Below are positions 6,670 through 13,805 of a stretch of DNA of 26,848 bases, piece after piece; the first letter of the stretch is position 1; each line of letters opens with the position of its first letter. The notes beneath the pieces are model-generated. The model searched no databases and was not told the origin of the DNA. It was given only the letters and a program-made list of their open reading frames with translations. The DNA is from an uncultured Eubacteriales bacterium (GTDB lineage: Bacteria; Bacillota; Clostridia; Oscillospirales; Oscillospiraceae). The position numbers and the translations under genes are program-made. Location of the stretch: positions 1-26,848 of the forward strand of contig URVR01000002.1 of NCBI GenBank assembly GCA_900551355.1, written 5' to 3'.

Positions 6670-7677
6670 TTATCCGGTGGAAGTTGCACGTTTATGTGCA
6701 GCTTCCTTTAGAAACTCCAGAAACATCTCCTCTAACTCCGTCTCGCTGTCGATCTGCTCTAAGTACGGCGCAAATTTCCTGCGGTCGAAGGTGATTTTCT
6801 TAGACGGTGCGGAACGCTTCTTATCTGCGGCGGCGCGGGCTTCCCGCCATGCGGCGTAGATGGCCTGCTTATCCGCTGTGGGCGGCGGGCATTTCTGTGT
6901 GATGTGGTTCAGGGTGACCTTGTTCAGCCGATACCCTTCAATGCGGCACATCTCCACAAACGCCTCCTGTGAGGCGACATCGTAGTCGGCGATCATATCC
7001 GCACAGCTCAACGGCAAGTGCCGGGGATCGTTTTCAAGGATATCCGCCAGAGGCGGGATCAGACCGGCCAGCTTGACAGCCTTGCGGATCTCATATTCTG
7101 TAACGCCAAAGAAATCTGCTACGATTTCTCTTGTTAGGAACTTCTGGCGATTTTCGCCAGAAGTTCCTAAGTCCGTCCGCTCACCTTGACGCCGCTTAGC
7201 CTCCAGCATAGCTTTGTATGCTTTGCCGCGTTCGATGATGGTCAGTTCCTGCCGCCGCAGCAAATTGGTGGCTGTGGCGATGATAATGGCGCGGGCATCA
7301 TTGGCCACGACCACCTCAGCGGAAATCGTGTCATGCCCGGCCATACGCCATGCGGCGGTGCGATTGTGTCCGGCCAGAATCTCGTATTCATCGCTGTCGG
7401 GGATACTCCTGACGATGATACGCTCCAGCAAGCCCTGTTCAAGAAGTTGCTGGGCAAACGCACGCAGTTTTTCCGGGGGATATGGGTGAAATCCGATATC
7501 TGTGGTGAAGAAGGGGCGCAGCTTATCTACCGGAAGCTCGCGGATCGTAGAAGCTGCCACAGGAAGTGGGTCGATAAGGCTCTCGTAGGCCCTGTTGCCG
7601 ATTTCCATTTCCGAGACCTGCTGGGCAGCGCTCATGCGCTGCTTCAGCAGATCTTTCATGTTGTTGCTCTTAGCCAA
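6670..7677 (-). CDS. parB: ParB-family partition protein
   Basis: The 335-aa protein has the ParB/Sulfiredoxin nuclease-like domain at about residues 40-140: IRELPVDKLRPFF, HPYPPEKLRAFAQQLLEQGLLERIIVRS, YEILAGHNRTAAWRMAG. A DNA-binding helix-turn-helix region follows (LTREIVADFFGVTEYEIRKAVKLAGLIPPL). The GHNR motif corresponds to the GERR CTP-binding box of canonical ParB. It should bind centromere-like sites and work with ParA to keep excised or replicating element copies. The TTG at 7677 overlaps the parA stop and has GGGAGGTG 7 nt upstream; ATG 7659 is the alternative. A perfect 17-bp inverted repeat (7134-7170) lies within the coding sequence and encodes LGTSGENRQKFL. The gene ends 80 nt from the convergent AlbA_2 gene. 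Confidence 0.88.
   Translation of the reverse strand: MAKSNNMKDLLKQRMSAAQQVSEMEIGNRAYESLIDPLPVAASTIRELPVDKLRPFFTTDIGFHPYPPEKLRAFAQQLLEQGLLERIIVRSIPDSDEYEILAGHNRTAAWRMAGHDTISAEVVVANDARAIIIATATNLLRRQELTIIERGKAYKAMLEAKRRQGERTDLGTSGENRQKFLTREIVADFFGVTEYEIRKAVKLAGLIPPLADILENDPRHLPLSCADMIADYDVASQEAFVEMCRIEGYRLNKVTLNHITQKCPPPTADKQAIYAAWREARAAADKKRSAPSKKITFDRRKFAPYLEQIDSETELEEMFLEFLKEAAHKRATSTG
7134..7170. repeat. Perfect 17-bp inverted repeat inside parB
   Basis: The arms TTAGGAACTTCTGGCGA (7134-7150) and TCGCCAGAAGTTCCTAA (7154-7170) are exact reverse complements around the loop TTT. The repeat is in frame within parB. It could form a strong hairpin in mRNA or serve as a binding site. Confidence 0.95.
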
Positions 7678-8500
7678 GCGACAACACCTCCCGCGCCAGA
7701 CTGCGGTAGGACTCTGCAGCGGGGTTCTTCGGCGCATAGTCCAGGATACTCATACCGGCGGCAGGGCATTCCGCCACCTTGATAGTCTGCTCAATGGGAC
7801 GCTCAAACACATGAAACGCCTCACCGTAAACTTCGCCGACTGTTGCCCGAACGCTCTGGCAGAGCTGTGGACGGGATTGATACATGGTCAGCAGGATACC
7901 AGCGATTTTCAGCGAGGGATTGAAGTGGGCTTGTACGGTGCGCACCAATTCCAGCACATCGGGGATACCCTCGCTGGCGAGGTAGTGAGCCTGCACGGGA
8001 ATGATGCAGTAATCCGCGGCGGTCAAAGCATTGACCGTCAGTAACTCGTGTTTCAACCCGCAGTCGATGATGATGTAGCGATAGGTGTCGCGCAAGGCGT
8101 CTGTGATATGCTTGAGCATTGCTTCGCAGCTGCGGCCGCTATCGCCGTAGGGCTGATACTGGGATAGCTGCATGATTTGCAGTCGGGCCGCAGCATCTGC
8201 CAGCCTGCGGTTGGCGGGAATGATGTCCATGCCAGTATCGCTATGTAGGATAGCCTTTTGCAGATGCTGCGCAATGTCCTCCGGATAGTCGATGGCAGCC
8301 AGCAGCAGAGAAGCCAGTGTGTGCTTCATTTCGCCAGTGGTATATCCCAGCGCCGCAGTCAGATTACCCTGCGGGTCGTTGTCAATGAGCAGGACTTTCT
8401 GCCCTTCGGCGGCCAGCGCAGCGCCAAGGTTCAAGGCCGTCGTCGTTTTCCCGACGCCGCCCTTGGAATTTGTAATGGCAATGATAGTTGAATTCTTCAT
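7670..8500 (-). CDS. parA: ParA-family partition ATPase
   Basis: The 276-aa protein has the deviant Walker A box KGGVGKTT at residues 13-20, Walker A' IDNDPQGNLT (about 39-48) and Walker B-like YIIIDCG (about 141-147). These are the marks of a ParA/Soj ATPase that forms ATP-dependent dimers on DNA and moves ParB-bound DNA. ATG 8500 has GAAGGGAG about 10 nt upstream. Its stop overlaps the TTG start of parB (TTGGCTAA), so the pair is translationally coupled. It is the gene nearest the spoIVB junction. On ICEs such pairs stabilise the extrachromosomal form, which fits the neighbouring conjugation genes. Confidence 0.92.
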   Translation of the reverse strand: MKNSTIIAITNSKGGVGKTTTALNLGAALAAEGQKVLLIDNDPQGNLTAALGYTTGEMKHTLASLLLAAIDYPEDIAQHLQKAILHSDTGMDIIPANRRLADAAARLQIMQLSQYQPYGDSGRSCEAMLKHITDALRDTYRYIIIDCGLKHELLTVNALTAADYCIIPVQAHYLASEGIPDVLELVRTVQAHFNPSLKIAGILLTMYQSRPQLCQSVRATVGEVYGEAFHVFERPIEQTIKVAECPAAGMSILDYAPKNPAAESYRSLAREVLSLG

Positions 8501-8581
8501 AAGTAGAAGCTCCCTTCAAAAATGAGACCTGAATCGATCTGCTTGAGATGATCACCTCCCTTGGGCAGCTGCGGTAGATTT

Positions 8582-8655
8582 CGTATTGCGCAAATACGGC
8601 CTATTTCATGTCAGTGAAAATAGGGGCAACGCCAGAAACCCTTGTAAAATCAAGG
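8582..8655. repeat. Cluster of three inverted repeats upstream of parA
   Basis: Three small palindromes lie between parA and the spoIVB break: CGTATT-N5-AATACG (8582-8598), CCTATTT...AAATAGG (8600-8624, extendable with a one-base bulge) and CCTTG-N6-CAAGG (8640-8655). They could be ParB sites, leader hairpins or recombinase sites at an element end. No gene fits in 8501-8685. Confidence 0.6.
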
Positions 8656-8685
8656 CTTTCCCGTGTTGTCCCTATTATATATCAC

Positions 8686-9597
8686 TCACATGCCCTGTAC
8701 GATGCCGCCGGTGGTATCCAGCAGCCGTTGGTCCGTCACGCGGAGCAGCAGGTTGCGGGTGGACTGGCTGCCGGGGAACACCCGGACGATCTCCACCGTG
8801 TATTCCGCCGTGTCATCATCGGAGATGGTGGCCAGAATGGTGGCAGGGCCGGGCTTTACCTGACGGGCTGTGGCGACGGGAACGGGCGTACCCGTCTGGA
8901 GGAAATCAGGATCCGCCACCGTGCCGAAGATACCGCCGTCGCTGTTGATGGAGACGGTACCCACGTCACGCTGGGCGGAGAAGTCGCCCTTCAGCTCGCC
9001 GGGGTCGCCCTTGACGCCCTTTTTCACCGCCTTCACCGTGGTCTCCATAATAGAGCCGGAGGCCAGCGGCATCAGCTTGGCGGTGTCTACGTCGGTGATG
9101 CCGTGGCCCAGCGCGCCGTAGCTGCCGGTGGCCGGGTCGTAGTAGGTCAGCGTGCCGATGCCGGCCATGCTGTCGCGGATCCACGCCCCCAGCTGCCATG
9201 CGCCGTCAACGCCCTGCACGGGTACGGCGGTGACGTTCAGGTCTCTGCCGCTGCGGCGGACGGTCATGACCAGCGGCTCGCAGCCGTTGTCCTGCAGGAG
9301 TGCGCGTACCTGCTCGGTGGAGGTGATCTTCGTGTCACCCATGGAGAGAATCAGGTCTCCTTCCTTCAGGCCGCAGTCCTTTGCGGGACAGGGATCGCCC
9401 TCCGACAGTCCTACCACCAGCGCGCCGTCGGCAAACAGCTTGATGCCCACGGCCTTGCCCAGCGGGATCACTGTCCGTTCACCGGGTGATGCCCAGACCT
9501 GCTGGAGGCAGAGCGAGAGGGAAAATACCAGGGCAAGCAGCCTTGCGGTGCTTTTGCGGAGGCTGCCTGTGCGATGCGTTTCACGCAGTTCATACAA
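8686..9597 (-). CDS. spoIVB: SpoIVB peptidase, truncated before its catalytic serine
   Basis: SpoIVB is a secreted S55-family serine peptidase with a PDZ domain. In Bacillus it is made in the forespore and signals to the mother cell during sigma-K activation. Visible here are an N-terminal hydrophobic anchor (about 18-40), a PDZ domain (GLSEGDPCPAKDCGLKEGDLILSMGDTKI), the catalytic-His region GALGHGITDVDT and the catalytic-Asp region LRVTDQRLLDTTGGIVQGM. The conserved continuation SGSPI(I/V)Q, with the catalytic serine, and about 60 more residues are absent: TGA follows GGIVQGM directly. The product should be inactive unless the gap is repaired. TTG 9597 has AAAGGGG 8 nt upstream; GTG 9606 is possible. 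I see no convincing sigma-F/G promoter in the 115 nt before it, so it may be read from the spoVAF promoter. Confidence 0.88.
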   Translation of the reverse strand: MYELRETHRTGSLRKSTARLLALVFSLSLCLQQVWASPGERTVIPLGKAVGIKLFADGALVVGLSEGDPCPAKDCGLKEGDLILSMGDTKITSTEQVRALLQDNGCEPLVMTVRRSGRDLNVTAVPVQGVDGAWQLGAWIRDSMAGIGTLTYYDPATGSYGALGHGITDVDTAKLMPLASGSIMETTVKAVKKGVKGDPGELKGDFSAQRDVGTVSINSDGGIFGTVADPDFLQTGTPVPVATARQVKPGPATILATISDDDTAEYTVEIVRVFPGSQSTRNLLLRVTDQRLLDTTGGIVQGM

Positions 9598-9712
9598 GCG
9601 TCTCACCCCTTTGTGGAATTGTCGCCGGCGACAGCGTTACTTTGTGCCGGAACAGGGCGGGACATACCGTGTAAATTCAGGGCGAATTGGCATTGGGGCG
9701 CTGGAAATTTTT

Positions 9713-11116
9713 TCAGCTGTTGTCTTTGCTGATGGGCGCGCGGTACAGAAGGCGCTTGAGCTTTTTGCCGTCAAAGGGGATGAGCGGATAGAGGTAGCCC
9801 TTCCCCACCAGCGGCTTTGTGGTGGCCATCAGCACCAGCATGCCCACCACACCGGCGATGAAGCCCCACAGGTCGAAGAGCCAGATGAGGATCAGCAGCA
9901 GCATGCGGCACAGCTTGGTGGCGTAGCCCATCTCATAGCTGTGCTGGGCGTAGTTGGCGATGGCCACAAAGGCCATGTACACCAGCACCTCCGGCACCAG
10001 CCAGCGGGCCTGCACGGCGAAATCTCCCAGTATCAGAGCACCGATCATGCTGAAGGAGTTGCTCAGCACGTCCGGCGTGTTCAGGGACGCCAGCTTCAGC
10101 ACGTCGATGATCAGCTCCACCAGCAGGAGCTGGATGATGAGCGGGACGAAATATTCATCCTGTATCAGCAGGAAATGCAGGTTTTCGTGGAGCGTATCAG
10201 GATTTTTCACCAGCAGATACCAGACCGGCGTGACAAACAGCGTCAGCAGCAGCACCGCCATGCGGACGATCTGGAGATAGGAGCCGATGAGGGGCGGGAA
10301 GTAGTAGTCGTTGATCTCCTCGGTGAACCGCAGCAGCGTGGTGGGCAGCAGCAGCGCCGACGGGGAGTTGTCCACCATCACCACCACGTCGCCCTCCATG
10401 ATGCAGGCCGTGGCCACATCGGGGCGCTCCGTATACCGGACCTTGGGAAAAGGGTTCCAGAACTGCCGGGGCGACAGCGCCTCCGCCACCGATTCCTGGC
10501 TCATGGCGATGGAGCCCACCTGCATATTTTCCAGTTTTTTCCGTATCTCCGCCAGCAGATCGGGGTCGGCCTCCCCGTCCATGTAGCACAGCACCACATC
10601 GGTGTGGGAGCGGTTGTCCAGCTGCACCCGCTCCAGCGTCAGGCGGGAGTCGCGGATGCGGCGGCGCAGCAGGGCGGCGTTCTGCATCAGGTTCTCCACG
10701 AAGCCGTCGTGGCTGCCCCGGAGAACGCGGCTGGTGTCCGGCTCCTCGATGGAACGGGTGGGAAACTGCTTCACGTCCATCAGAATACCGCCGTCCCAGC
10801 CGTCCACCACCAGCAGCGTCTTGCCGGAGAACACACCCAGCACCGCCGCCTCCTTTTTCAGGCAGACGGCGGCGTCGCAGGCAGTGACAAAGCGCCGGAG
10901 AAACGCGTCCGGCGTTTTCATGCCAGACAGGTCGGGCGCCGCCAGCCACTGGGCGATGATACGCTCCAGAACGCCCTCCTGCGCGTAGCCGTTCACCACC
11001 CACAGCCGGGCGCGGCGGCCGCCGATGGTCAGGTCGCGGGCCGTCATGTCGAAGCAGCGCCCTACGCCCAGCGCGTCGTCCAACGCCGCCGTTCTGGCGG
11101 AAAAATTCTGTTTCAT
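9713..11116 (-). CDS. spoVAF: Stage V sporulation protein AF (GerA-family membrane protein)
   Basis: The 467-aa protein has a cytoplasmic N-terminal GerA-type domain (about 1-270) and about five membrane helices (about 280-440). Diagnostic strings are SDLLPTTLLRF-like SALLLPTTLLRFTEEINDYYFPP, QDEYFVPLIIQLLLVELIIDVLKLASLNTP and the C-terminal GYLYPLIPFDGKKLKRLLYR, which fits SpoVAF better than germinant receptor A subunits. SpoVAF sits in the inner spore membrane and takes part in germination. No spoVAA-AE genes are in the window, so it is detached from the usual operon, as in several Clostridia. ATG 11116 has GGGGAGG 9 nt upstream; the in-frame extension to 11221 runs through the promoter and terminator and is rejected. 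A near-perfect sigma-G promoter precedes it. Confidence 0.88.
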   Translation of the reverse strand: MKQNFSARTAALDDALGVGRCFDMTARDLTIGGRRARLWVVNGYAQEGVLERIIAQWLAAPDLSGMKTPDAFLRRFVTACDAAVCLKKEAAVLGVFSGKTLLVVDGWDGGILMDVKQFPTRSIEEPDTSRVLRGSHDGFVENLMQNAALLRRRIRDSRLTLERVQLDNRSHTDVVLCYMDGEADPDLLAEIRKKLENMQVGSIAMSQESVAEALSPRQFWNPFPKVRYTERPDVATACIMEGDVVVMVDNSPSALLLPTTLLRFTEEINDYYFPPLIGSYLQIVRMAVLLLTLFVTPVWYLLVKNPDTLHENLHFLLIQDEYFVPLIIQLLLVELIIDVLKLASLNTPDVLSNSFSMIGALILGDFAVQARWLVPEVLVYMAFVAIANYAQHSYEMGYATKLCRMLLLILIWLFDLWGFIAGVVGMLVLMATTKPLVGKGYLYPLIPFDGKKLKRLLYRAPISKDNS

Positions 11117-11145
11117 GCCTTGCGTCCTCCCCGCACATTTTCGGA

Positions 11146-11175
11146 TAGTATGGGAAAAACAGCGCAAAAGTATGC
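11146..11175 (-). promoter_or_regulatory. Sigma-G promoter for spoVAF
   Basis: The -35 GCATA (11175-11171), an 18-nt spacer and the -10 CATACTA (11152-11146) match the known sigma-G pattern GHATR-N18-CATHHTA at every position. It lies about 30 nt before the spoVAF start. Forespore expression is what is known for spoVA genes. Confidence 0.8.
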
Positions 11176-11177
11176 AA

Positions 11178-11205
11178 AAACGGCGCGTCCGCAGACGCGC
11201 CGTTT
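11178..11205 (-). terminator. Rho-independent terminator of the asparaginase operon
   Basis: The 12-bp arms AAACGGCGCGTC and GACGCGCCGTTT pair around a 4-nt loop, followed on the minus strand by a T run. It lies just past the asparaginase stop and directly before the spoVAF sigma-G promoter, separating housekeeping from sporulation transcription. Confidence 0.9.
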
Positions 11206-11217
11206 CTTGCGTTAAAA

Positions 11218-12219
11218 TCAATTTTCGTACAGGATGTCGCGGGCCACCGGCCGGTAAAACAGGCGCTCCACCTCATCGAAGTCCCGGGTCTGGCCCAGGA
11301 TCCACATGAGCTTGGCCACCGCCGACTCCGTGGTCATATCGTAGGCCTCCAGCAGCCGGAGGGTGCTTTTCAGGCGGCCGCCCACATGGTACACCGTCAG
11401 GTCGCTGCCCTCGTTGGGTACCTGCGTGGTCATGACCACGATCTTGCCCCGCTCCACGCCGCGGCGCACCGCGTCGTAGAAGTCGCTGCCCTCGTACTCC
11501 GGCAGGCCGCCCACACCGAAGGACTCGATGATCAGTCCGTCGCTGCGCGCCAGCATGAAGTCGATCAGCTCGCTGGACGTGCCGGGGATCAGCTTCAGAA
11601 GGCTGACGCGGGTATCCAGCCTGTCGTAGAACAGCGGCCGGGGATAGCAGGCACAGCGCATGTACTGCAGCAGATGGCCGTCCTGCACCACCGCCAGATC
11701 GGGGTAATTCACGCTGGAAAAGGCGTGGTAGCTCTTGGAGCAGGTCTTACGGGCGCGGGTGCCCAGAATGACCTTGCCATTGAACACGATCTGGACGCCG
11801 CCGCATCCCCGGCAGGCATAGAGGAACGCATCCGTCAGATTGCGCTTGGAGTCGGTGCCGTCGAACCAGATGGGCTTCTGGGCGCCGGTGAGCACAATGG
11901 GCTTGGGACTGCCCTGCACCAGATAGCTGAGAGCGGCGGCGGTGTAGGCCATGGTGTCGGTGCCGTGGGCGATGACGAAGCCGTCATAGTCGTCGTAGCG
12001 GTCGCGGATGGCCGCGGCCAGACCCAGCCAGTGCTCCGGGCAGATGTTGGTGCTGTCCAGCGAGTACAGCTGGAGGCAATCCACCCGGCAAAGCGCCGCA
12101 ATGCCGGGGATAAAGGACAGCAGCTGCTCCGTGTTCAGCTCCGGCGTCAGGCCGGAGGGTGTCTTTTCCGAAGCGATGGTGCCGCCGGTGCCGATCATCA
12201 GAATATGCTTCACGTTCAT
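11218..12219 (-). CDS. ansA: L-asparaginase, type I-like
   Basis: The 333-aa enzyme hydrolyses asparagine to aspartate and ammonia. Catalytic motif 1, TGGTIAS, is at residues 11-17 (Thr14 nucleophile). Motif 2, HGTDTMAY, is at 85-92 (Thr87, Asp88). The absence of a signal peptide and the length fit the cytoplasmic type I family; the GSDL...GGLPEYEGSDFYDAV region also fits. Its ATG overlaps the stop of the upstream phosphoesterase gene by 4 nt, so it is the last gene of the five-gene operon beginning at 15861, ended by the hairpin at 11178-11205. Confidence 0.93.
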   Translation of the reverse strand: MNVKHILMIGTGGTIASEKTPSGLTPELNTEQLLSFIPGIAALCRVDCLQLYSLDSTNICPEHWLGLAAAIRDRYDDYDGFVIAHGTDTMAYTAAALSYLVQGSPKPIVLTGAQKPIWFDGTDSKRNLTDAFLYACRGCGGVQIVFNGKVILGTRARKTCSKSYHAFSSVNYPDLAVVQDGHLLQYMRCACYPRPLFYDRLDTRVSLLKLIPGTSSELIDFMLARSDGLIIESFGVGGLPEYEGSDFYDAVRRGVERGKIVVMTTQVPNEGSDLTVYHVGGRLKSTLRLLEAYDMTTESAVAKLMWILGQTRDFDEVERLFYRPVARDILYEN

Positions 12220-13301
12220 ACCTCCCGGTCGTCGATTGCGGCCAGTCCGAAGGCCGCGGCCTGCTCCATCAGGCGGCGGGACTGGAAATCATCGCCGCAG
12301 GCTGCCCGCAGCTGCTGCAAAAACAGGCCCCGCAGCGAGTCCTCGCCGCATTTGTCCCACAGCTCCTGCCGGGCGGTGGTCTTATCCCGCACCTGCAGGG
12401 CGTAAAAACGGTCTGCCAGCGCGCCGTGTACCCGCTCCGCGGATACCGGTGCGGTGGGACTGCCGGTGAGGAGCACGCGGTACACGTCCGCCTCCGTACC
12501 GGCGGGCAGGGCGGCTGCAACGCAGGCAGCCGGATCGCCCTCGGTGACGTCCGTCTCCATGATGCGGTAGCGGCGGCGGGCAAAGGGCACAAAGCGCAGC
12601 GCGGCTCCCTCCGCCGATACGTCGCCGGTGAGGAAGCCTTTGTCCCCCAGCTCATCAAAGCCCCGGCCCTCCAGACAGCCGCAGTAGCCGTAGGGCACAC
12701 GGCCGGCCCGAAGGACGCCGGTGCAGCCGTGGACATGACCCAGCGCCAGATAATGCAGGCCGGAGGCGGCCACGACAGCGGTGGTCAGGGGTCGGTAGCG
12801 GCTCTCGGAGCCGGTCAGCTCCCCATGCAGAAGACCGATATGCACCAGCCCGTCGTCGGGGGCGGTGAAGCCGGACAGCACATGGTCCGTCGGCTCCTCC
12901 GGCGCGGTAAAGGCGGCGCCGTGAACGGCGCAGCCGTACTGGGGGAACGGGATGGTCTGCATCCGGTCCTCTGTAAAGATATGCACGTTGTCGGGCCACA
13001 GCGTGCGGGCGTAGGCGCTGCGGGCCGTGTAGGGGTCGTGGTTGCCGGGGGCGATCACCGTCTGACCCCGGAAGCCGCCCAGTGCCTGTGCCAGCAGGCG
13101 GGCGGTATCGCCGCCCACGGCGTCGCCGTCGAACAGATCGCCGGCCAGCAGCAGGAGCTGCACCTCGTGGTCGTTGGCCCAGTCCACCAGACGCTGTACG
13201 CTCTCCCGGCTCTCGGCCCGGCGCTGCCGGGCCTGCTCCGGCGTCAGGGCGCCGAAGGCGCTGTCCAGATGGAAGTCGCCGGCGTGCAGGATGCGTACCA
13301 T
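12216..13301 (-). CDS. SbcD/YhaO-like metallophosphoesterase
   Basis: The 361-aa protein has all phosphoesterase motifs of the Mre11/SbcD type near the N-terminus: GDFHLD (Asp9, His11), LAGDLFD (Asp55), GNHDP (Asn87, His88), GLLHGEL and ALGHVH. These bind two metal ions for DNA exonuclease activity in SbcD. The C-terminal ~120 residues are a less conserved cap. It resembles the YhaO/YhaM-associated branch found in Firmicutes, which normally pairs with the SMC-like ATPase YhaN/SbcC, but no such ATPase gene is adjacent. ATG 13301 overlaps the upstream stop (TGATG) and has GGAGG 4 nt before it; the longer frame to 13343 starts within the previous gene and is rejected. Substrate unknown. Confidence 0.85.
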   Translation of the reverse strand: MVRILHAGDFHLDSAFGALTPEQARQRRAESRESVQRLVDWANDHEVQLLLLAGDLFDGDAVGGDTARLLAQALGGFRGQTVIAPGNHDPYTARSAYARTLWPDNVHIFTEDRMQTIPFPQYGCAVHGAAFTAPEEPTDHVLSGFTAPDDGLVHIGLLHGELTGSESRYRPLTTAVVAASGLHYLALGHVHGCTGVLRAGRVPYGYCGCLEGRGFDELGDKGFLTGDVSAEGAALRFVPFARRRYRIMETDVTEGDPAACVAAALPAGTEADVYRVLLTGSPTAPVSAERVHGALADRFYALQVRDKTTARQELWDKCGEDSLRGLFLQQLRAACGDDFQSRRLMEQAAAFGLAAIDDREV

Positions 13302-13789
13302 CACGCCTCCTCGTCCTGCCAGCCCTTGCACACGTCCACCCACTGGACGAAGTTCTTTCCGCAGCAGCGCTCCAGCTCGTCGCAGGTCAGCTCGATGGCG
13401 CTGGCGGCGCTGCCCACGGCGGGGAACACCGTCTCAAACCGCTTCAGGGAAACGTCCAGATAGGTCTTAACATCGTCAGGCAGGGCAAAGGGGCACACGC
13501 CGCCTACGGCGTGGCCGATACGCTCCACCGCCTCCTCGGCGGTGAGCATCTTGGCCTTGGCGCCGAAAAAGTGCTTGTATTTGCTGTTGTCCACCTTGGC
13601 GTCGCCGGCGGCCACCACCAGGATGGGGTCCTCTCCCACCTTGAAGCTGAGGGTCTTGGCGATGCGGGCGCCCTCCACGCCCACGGCCAGCGCGGCCAGC
13701 TCCACCGTGGCGCTGGACACGTCAAATTCACGGATACGGTCGGTAACGCCGTAAGGCTCCAGATAGGCTCTTACTTTTTCCACAGACAT
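13301..13789 (-). CDS. YbaK/EbsC-family aminoacyl-tRNA deacylase
   Basis: The 162-aa single-domain protein belongs to the YbaK/ProX editing family, which clears mischarged tRNAs such as Cys-tRNAPro. Features are the conserved lysine in ARIAKTLSF (Lys45), ILVVAAGDAKVDNSKYKHFFGAKAKML, and the GGVCPFAL loop. The family assignment is secure; which mischarged tRNA it edits is not. ATG 13789 has AAGGAG 10 nt upstream, and the in-frame extension to 13831 would overlap ymdB, so it is rejected. It sits 16 nt after ymdB and overlaps the phosphoesterase start, in the same operon. A prolyl-tRNA synthetase gene lies 12 kb away at the right end of the window. Confidence 0.9.
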   Translation of the reverse strand: MSVEKVRAYLEPYGVTDRIREFDVSSATVELAALAVGVEGARIAKTLSFKVGEDPILVVAAGDAKVDNSKYKHFFGAKAKMLTAEEAVERIGHAVGGVCPFALPDDVKTYLDVSLKRFETVFPAVGSAASAIELTCDELERCCGKNFVQWVDVCKGWQDEEA

Positions 13790-13805
13790 AATGCAGTTTC
13801 TCCTT

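Larger units (their letters stand above)
3303..8685. mobile_element. Fragment of a Tn1549-type integrative conjugative element
   Basis: The block holds parA, parB, an XRE regulator, small membrane and hypothetical proteins, a VirB6/TrbL start and an integrase piece. These are typical ICE backbone parts of gut Clostridia. Base composition is visibly less GC-rich than from 8686 on. The right edge falls exactly where spoIVB is cut. The left edge is uncertain, because 44-3302 could be ICE cargo or unrelated DNA joined at about 3300. No complete integrase, relaxase, VirD4 or VirB4 is in the window, so only part of the element is seen. Boundaries are inferred from gene breaks; no att repeat can be verified here. 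Confidence 0.6.

Noticed and set aside
8608..9489. 293-aa plus-strand ORF across the spoIVB junction
   Set aside because: It is a reverse-frame shadow of spoIVB, which has clear PDZ and peptidase motifs on the minus strand.
9607..9712. Possible sigma-F/sigma-G promoter for spoIVB (GTATG near 9665)
   Set aside because: The matching -10 position reads CACAAAG, a poor fit. A perfect palindrome TGTCGCCGGCGACA is present there but has no clear role.
9152..11215. 687-aa plus-strand open frame antisense to spoVAF
   Set aside because: It is His/Gln/Arg-rich low-complexity sequence typical of the reverse frame of a GC-rich gene. The minus strand encodes a clear SpoVAF.
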